From Capillidium heterosporum (lineage: Eukaryota > Entomophthoromycota > Entomophthoromycetes > Entomophthorales > Capillidiaceae): DNA of 64,000 nt. How positions within the stretch are numbered: the first letter of the stretch is position 1; each line of letters begins with the position of its first letter. The notes under the pieces were generated by a model. That model was not told the origin of the DNA, ran no database searches, and was given only the letters and a program-made list of their open reading frames with translations. The stretch is taken from assembly GCA_016630905.1 (NCBI GenBank), contig WBMQ01000005.1:558001-622000 (forward strand), written 5' to 3'. The translations under genes were made by a program, and so were the position numbers. Of this stretch, positions 59,621 through 64,000 are shown piece by piece.

Positions 59621-62600
59621 GGTTGTGGTATGAACAGTTGATGCTTTGAGGTGAAGTTTACGGCTTGGAGATGTTGGGCACTTATAATTTTCTGCTTAGG
59701 TGGATTTTAGCCAATTTATAGGAAATCCAAAGTTGAAATTTCAGTTACAATTGGCCAATTACTGGAAAGTTTACGTAGCTAAGAATGAAAACCTTCTAAG
59801 TCAAGCCAAATTTAATAATGGAGTTTGAGATGATCTTGGAGAGAACTATGCTAAATTGGATGGGATGCTTTGAGTAAATGAAATTTGTATAAAAAGAGTT
59901 GAGGCAACTCCCACTTTATATAGTTTTTAGGTCGCTTGTATTACCAACACTAAAATTGCTTTATTTCTCAATCTAAGGGGCAACTTTAAAACCTAACCCA
60001 AATTGGTCTAGCTGGTCATTCTTCCAAAGCTTATGATTTTGTGATATCCATCTCATTATGATTGTTATGGTTAGTTCAATTTCAAACTAAGTCGCCTTCC
60101 CAATTTAGTTGGGCTGATCTAAAGTAAGGAGATTAAATTTCCATCAAAGGGTGGATCTTTGTGTTGTGGTGGCCAAAGCGAAGCTGGTTGGCAGGGCGCC
60201 ATCATGCTTAGCTTGACTACGAAACAAAACACGCAAGTCGATACGTAGAAACTTGATGTGGTTTGGCTTTGTGTTTCCAAGTCAAACCTAGACAATGCTA
60301 TCAAGTTTCTTGGGCAAAGTACCGTCGGTACATGTCTTTTTTGTGTAGATAATAACATTATCCGATGGGTATATATATTATGCTTAAAGAATTTATAAGC
60401 GAACGGCGCATGTGAAAGCTTTTTCCAAGTGTAGTGTGCTAAACATATTTATAATTGACGCTTAGGATATTTGAGCGATGTAAGCGTGATTTAAAGTATA
60501 AGTGACGCTTGTTATAGTTATCAGCTCTGTAATGGTATGTCTTATATAGCTTTGTGGGGACTAGTTTGTGAACAATTAGAATGTTTGTTAAAAAGGCTAA
60601 GGTGCAATTTGAACATTTTCAATTGATCCAAGAACATTCCATTATATTTAGTACTAGACATCAACATTTGTAATCTAAAGTATAGATAATAAATAGGAAA
60701 AGTCAGGCAGTTGACAGCTTCCGCTACCCCATCTCGGTTTTGTAATAGGAGGAGCAATTTTTCGCTGATAAAAAGTTCAAGGCTAAAGGGTATTGCGGAA
60801 TCTATTGGTGTCTAGAAGGAATTCGAAGGGCAACGTGGCAAAATATCCTTGTGATCTTTCCCTAATCTGCCGTTAAATTACAAATGCTTTTAACAGCAAT
60901 GTATTGTGTGAATAAGTAAAAATAGCATTGGAATTCCGCACTACACTATCGTATTATTTGATCCTATCTACCGTTGTAGTTAAATTCGATATTAGGCAAT
61001 TAAAGTTAATGAAGTGAATTAGCTTTTCCTGACCCATAACTTTAAGATGAAAATATTCCATATTGTACATATTTATTCCCAAATATGATAAACTTTAATA
61101 TCTAATTTTGTATATCTCAACTCAACATCCATAAAAATTAATGAGTTTTGTTCAAATCTATAACAATAATAATTTCCTAAAGTGGTATGATCCTAACCTT
61201 CATGCGAAGCATTGATGGCCGAACTTTGTATCCAGTCAGTTTCAGGGAAATATAGGATGTGACTGTCTTTTCCAACAATAAAGCGTAGAACCGGATGCCT
61301 TCCTTTTGGATGTGGCCCCTGAAAGTGTAGGTGGTTCTTGAATAATATGCTCAACTTTTTACAGCTTTTGCATAGATAAAGGTTAATGCTATATTTTTAC
61401 TCTTATATGCTAGGGTTCGTATACTGTAGCATTTAACGAATCTGTATTTATGTTATGTTTATCCATACAAAACTGAAGGGTGTAAATCATTATAAGCTCA
61501 GTAATATAAACTAATATTCCTATACAATGTTACTTTTGGAAGTATGATACAATAAGCTACACGAATATTGATTTTAGTTGCACTTTTTTCAAAAATTTCC
61601 AGCATATACAAAACTATACTCGGCTTAAGTTTCAAATACAACTTAGTATGCTTTACAATATTTTCATTACTTTATAGCAAGTATAAATCGTGCTAACTTT
61701 AACTTTGGGCATGGTAAAATGAATTTTAAACTGTCGATTCTAATTATACCAAGATTTTCAAAACGAAAATGAAAGATATAGCTCAACAAGGAAAATAAAA
61801 TATCGATGCTTTTACACTCACAATACAAAAATATTCTATATTAAAAGTATATATAACTCATTTATATTTGTCAAATTATATAGCTTATCCTTTTTCTTAT
61901 TACTCATCCTCGTTTTAAGAGTCAAAGTGTGATGCTTTTCAAAAACCATATAACGATTGAATCATCAACACGAAAAAGAACTTAGTATAGGGTTTGATAA
62001 ACGCATATATGGCTCCGAAAATGGGAATAAACCTACCTGTACGAAATCTATTGAATTTTTATAGCTACCTTTTTTGCAAGACAGAAGCCAAAAGAAATGC
62101 ATTATTAAATGAGGATGAAGGAATCCTTACTCGTAATCTTTTACATTTGCAGCTAGTTTTAGTTAGGAATGGATATATATTGATGGTCTTTAACTTTATA
62201 AGTGACAGCACAGTGCTACAGAAGAATATATTAAAATGCCAATAGTCAACAGAATTGCATCTTATTCATTATGTTGAAAGCCGCTGGCATACACTACACG
62301 TATTGTTTAAAAACAGATAAAAAATCAACATTCCATAATTGAAATAATTACCTTAGCAAAAGCTTTATTAGAATGTCAAAGTGTATATAGGAGATAGGAA
62401 CAACAGAGATATATATGTCAAAGTCTTTATTAGAGGGAGCGAAGCAGGCAATCAAAAGTTGAACACTTCGGTAATTCTCAAAGGGTTTGGCCAATTAGAG
62501 TAAAAGTCTGAAGCAATAACATTCTTTAATTAATTGAATTAATTAAATTTCGTACAGGAATAACCAAAACGAGTGTTCTAAGAACTGCAGAGTCCTGAAA

Positions 62601-62711
62601 AGTAAATTGCAGAGCTAAATATATAAACAAACTTGAAGTCACCCAAAGTTATATTTAACATCTCGAACTCCAACTTCTTTTAACCTATCTTTAACAAAAC
62701 TAATTCAGCAA
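59621..62711. other. Long AT-rich spacer
   Basis: About 3.1 kb. The kinase promoter is on the left and a TATATAAA box at 62620-62627 on the right. Several short frames exist, but none has signal, domain or splice context worth calling, and no RNA gene was recognised. Confidence 0.5.
62620..62627 (+). promoter_or_regulatory. TATA box of the lysine-rich secreted gene
   Basis: TATATAAA, about 90 bp upstream of the ATG at 62712. Confidence 0.45.
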
Positions 62712-63368
62712 ATGCGTTTCACGATCTCCCACGCAATAAGCCTGCTAGTGTTGGCTTTAGTCATCCCATCGATCGAAGGTGAAGTTACTGGTTCCACTGG
62801 CACTGTTCTCAAGCTATCCAAGTACCGTAAGGTAACCATCTCCAAGGCCGACGAAGCAACCAAGACTGAGCTTCTGGAGGTCATTGAAAAGTGGGACGGG
62901 TCCCAGTACTCCAAAAAGCTACTGGCTAAGATGAAAGCGAAGGCTGAGGCCAAGAAAAAAGAGAATTCCAAATCCAAGGAGACGGAGAAGGAAAAAAAGG
63001 AAAGAGAGAAGAAGGAAAAGGAGGAGAAGGCTAAGAAGGAGAAGGAAGAGAAGGAAAAGAAAGAGAAAAGCGCTAAAGCCAAGAGCTTGAAAAAGAAGAA
63101 GCTCAAGAAGTCTTTGCGACCTGCTCGTATCGCTTACCTCCGACCTCTAAAGCGTAAATCCACTAGGTGGTCTCGATTGGCTGCCCGTAAAGGTAAGTGG
63201 ACCTACGGTGCCATTAGAGTTCAAGACAAGTGTCCCAACAACGTCAAGGTAGGTTCTAAAGTCATCAAGGAGGCTATGAGCAAGGCAGTAAGCTCCGGTA
63301 AGTACTACTCTGTAAACTGCGATGGTGATATCCTGGCTGTTGACAAGCTTTCTAAGAGCAAGAAATAG
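62712..63368 (+). CDS. Secreted lysine-rich protein with a charged helix
   Basis: A single exon of 218 codons. A signal peptide (MRFTISHAISLLVLALVIPS, cleavage near IEG) leads to a short domain (VLKLSKYRKVTISKADEA, LLEVIEKWDGSQYSKKLL). About 65 residues follow made almost only of Lys and Glu with some Ala and Ser (EKEKKEREKKEKEEKAKKEK and similar), which should form a single alpha helix. The C-terminal basic domain has Arg/Lys clusters (KRKSTRWSRLAARKGKWTYG) and just two cysteines (DKCPNN and SVNCDGD) that could pair. A secreted protein this basic may bind wall polysaccharide, nucleic acid or acidic host surfaces; none is shown. The repetitive GAGAAGGAAAAG-type codons make this tract prone to expansion. 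Family unknown. Confidence 0.75.
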   Translation: MRFTISHAISLLVLALVIPSIEGEVTGSTGTVLKLSKYRKVTISKADEATKTELLEVIEKWDGSQYSKKLLAKMKAKAEAKKKENSKSKETEKEKKEREKKEKEEKAKKEKEEKEKKEKSAKAKSLKKKKLKKSLRPARIAYLRPLKRKSTRWSRLAARKGKWTYGAIRVQDKCPNNVKVGSKVIKEAMSKAVSSGKYYSVNCDGDILAVDKLSKSKK

Positions 63369-63708
63369 GCCTTCTAACTAATCCATATTTAATAAACATT
63401 ATGTTTTCATATTTAAAGGACTGGTATTACATATATACCTTTTCAAGATATATATTGTTGAAATCAAAAAGGTTTCTGTTGACGAGATGGCCTTTTGGTA
63501 ATACTATAATGATACTCAGTTAAAAATGCATCTTTAAAATATTTAGCACATTATATTCAACATCATATGCCTTTTAAAACTAAAATTCGGAATATAAAAT
63601 AACAAAAAAGAAAATATTTAATATGCTTGATAAATTAGAACTACAGATATAAATAAAAGCTAAGGCCTAGGCACCACTGTTGCTGTTATCGCTGTAGATG
63701 TCAATGTA
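63369..63708. other. AT-rich spacer
   Basis: Convergent gap between the lysine-rich gene and the third SPRY copy. Nothing recognised. Confidence 0.5.
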
Positions 63709-64000
63709 TATTAAAGAATCCTCTCTTCAAAAACGTGTTCAAGCTGGGGTAGATCATAACTTGGCACTACCAAGCTATTTCCCCCCTCAAAGCCATAAGT
63801 AGGAGGCAGTTCGTTAGTTCCGTTTCTAGGAGCAATGCCCATGTTGTTCAAATTGGCTGGTCTATATAAAAAGTCATTCTGACCAAAATTAAATAGAAGT
63901 TGGCAGGGACCGGTTGCATGTAAGGTAGGTGTCAAGTCTAAATACCCGTTGGCATCGGCACTAGGTACGAATTTGTAGGATTTAGTAGTGATACCGTTTC
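63709..64000 (-). CDS. Third Ssh4-like SPRY gene, C-terminal part (runs off the edge)
   Basis: The minus-strand frame enters from the right edge and matches the SPRY gene at 57.4-57.7 kb: YKFVPSADANGYLDLTPTLH, GPCQLLFNFGQNDFLYRPAN, LPPTYGFEGGNSLVVP. A stretch of over 100 bp around the middle is virtually identical at the DNA level, while the last 30 residues (SYDLPQLEHVFEERIL) differ in sequence and length. It is in inverted orientation to the 57-kb gene. The start and membrane anchor lie outside the window. Function as for the other copy. Confidence 0.8.

Noticed and set aside
1-64000. CRISPR array, rRNA cluster, telomere repeats or an intact transposon
   Set aside because: None of their signatures is present; regular spaced repeats, terminal inverted repeats with a transposase, and rRNA core words were not seen.

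Overview
The window looks like nuclear DNA of a fungus. The genes are compact, with many introns of about 25-60 bp (GTAAGT, GTAATT or GTAACT donors, TAG acceptors, CTAAC/TTAAC-like branch sites), set in very AT-rich spacers of 0.5-3 kb. The recognisable genes are fungal: a Kre6/Skn1 beta-1,6-glucan enzyme, ATG9, an Sso-type syntaxin, a SIT4-associated SAPS protein, a Ran1/Vhs1-like kinase and Ssh4-like SPRY proteins. The exact lineage cannot be fixed from the sequence. AT-rich spacers and F-box/LRR relics would fit an early-diverging fungus or a basal ascomycete.

Layout: a partial unknown gene (1-352, +); ATG9 (1.1-3.3 kb, -); a single-pass membrane protein (4.1-4.9 kb, -) with an F-box/LRR-like relic behind it; nitronate monooxygenase (6.7-7.9 kb, +); a decayed F-box/LRR gene (8.5-10.0 kb, +); a gene-poor stretch; a cysteine-rich secreted protein (13.1 kb, +); KRE6 (15.7-17.3 kb, +); a small F-box protein (20.7 kb, +); a 67-residue probable mitochondrial protein (22.4 kb, +); a PITH-domain protein (23.5-24.3 kb, +); a BRO1-domain protein (24.8-27.1 kb, -); GlcNAc-6-phosphate deacetylase (28.1-29.5 kb, -); a UPF0652/DUF2009 protein (31.3-33.6 kb, -); the meiotic helicase MER3/HFM1 (34.3-38.6 kb, -); a duplicated pair of secreted two-module cysteine proteins (38.8-40.6 kb, -); an acyltransferase (42.5-43.6 kb, -); a syntaxin (44.6-45.7 kb, -); a SAPS protein (47.9-50.6 kb, +); a drug/metabolite-type transporter (52.3-53.4 kb, +); a dead and a complete SPRY gene (54-57.7 kb, +); a kinase (58.6-59.6 kb, -); a lysine-rich secreted protein (62.7-63.4 kb, +); and a third SPRY copy running off the right edge (-).

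No operon-like or single-pathway grouping is visible. ATG9, the BRO1 protein, the syntaxin and the SPRY family belong to membrane traffic. KRE6 and the deacetylase touch cell-wall sugar metabolism. MER3 implies a meiotic programme. The lineage-specific part consists of small secreted proteins, SPRY proteins and F-box/LRR genes, which are duplicated, partly converted and partly dead.

The main second-look items are: five conserved genes that each keep homology across a single +1 frame offset; an 8-nt microexon required by the UPF0652 gene; GTTCG 5' splice sites; a syntaxin with Ser where Gln is expected at the SNARE zero layer; patchy gene conversion in the secreted-protein pair; and a strong G-quadruplex tract next to the syntaxin gene. 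No CRISPR array, rRNA gene, convincing tRNA gene or intact transposon was seen.
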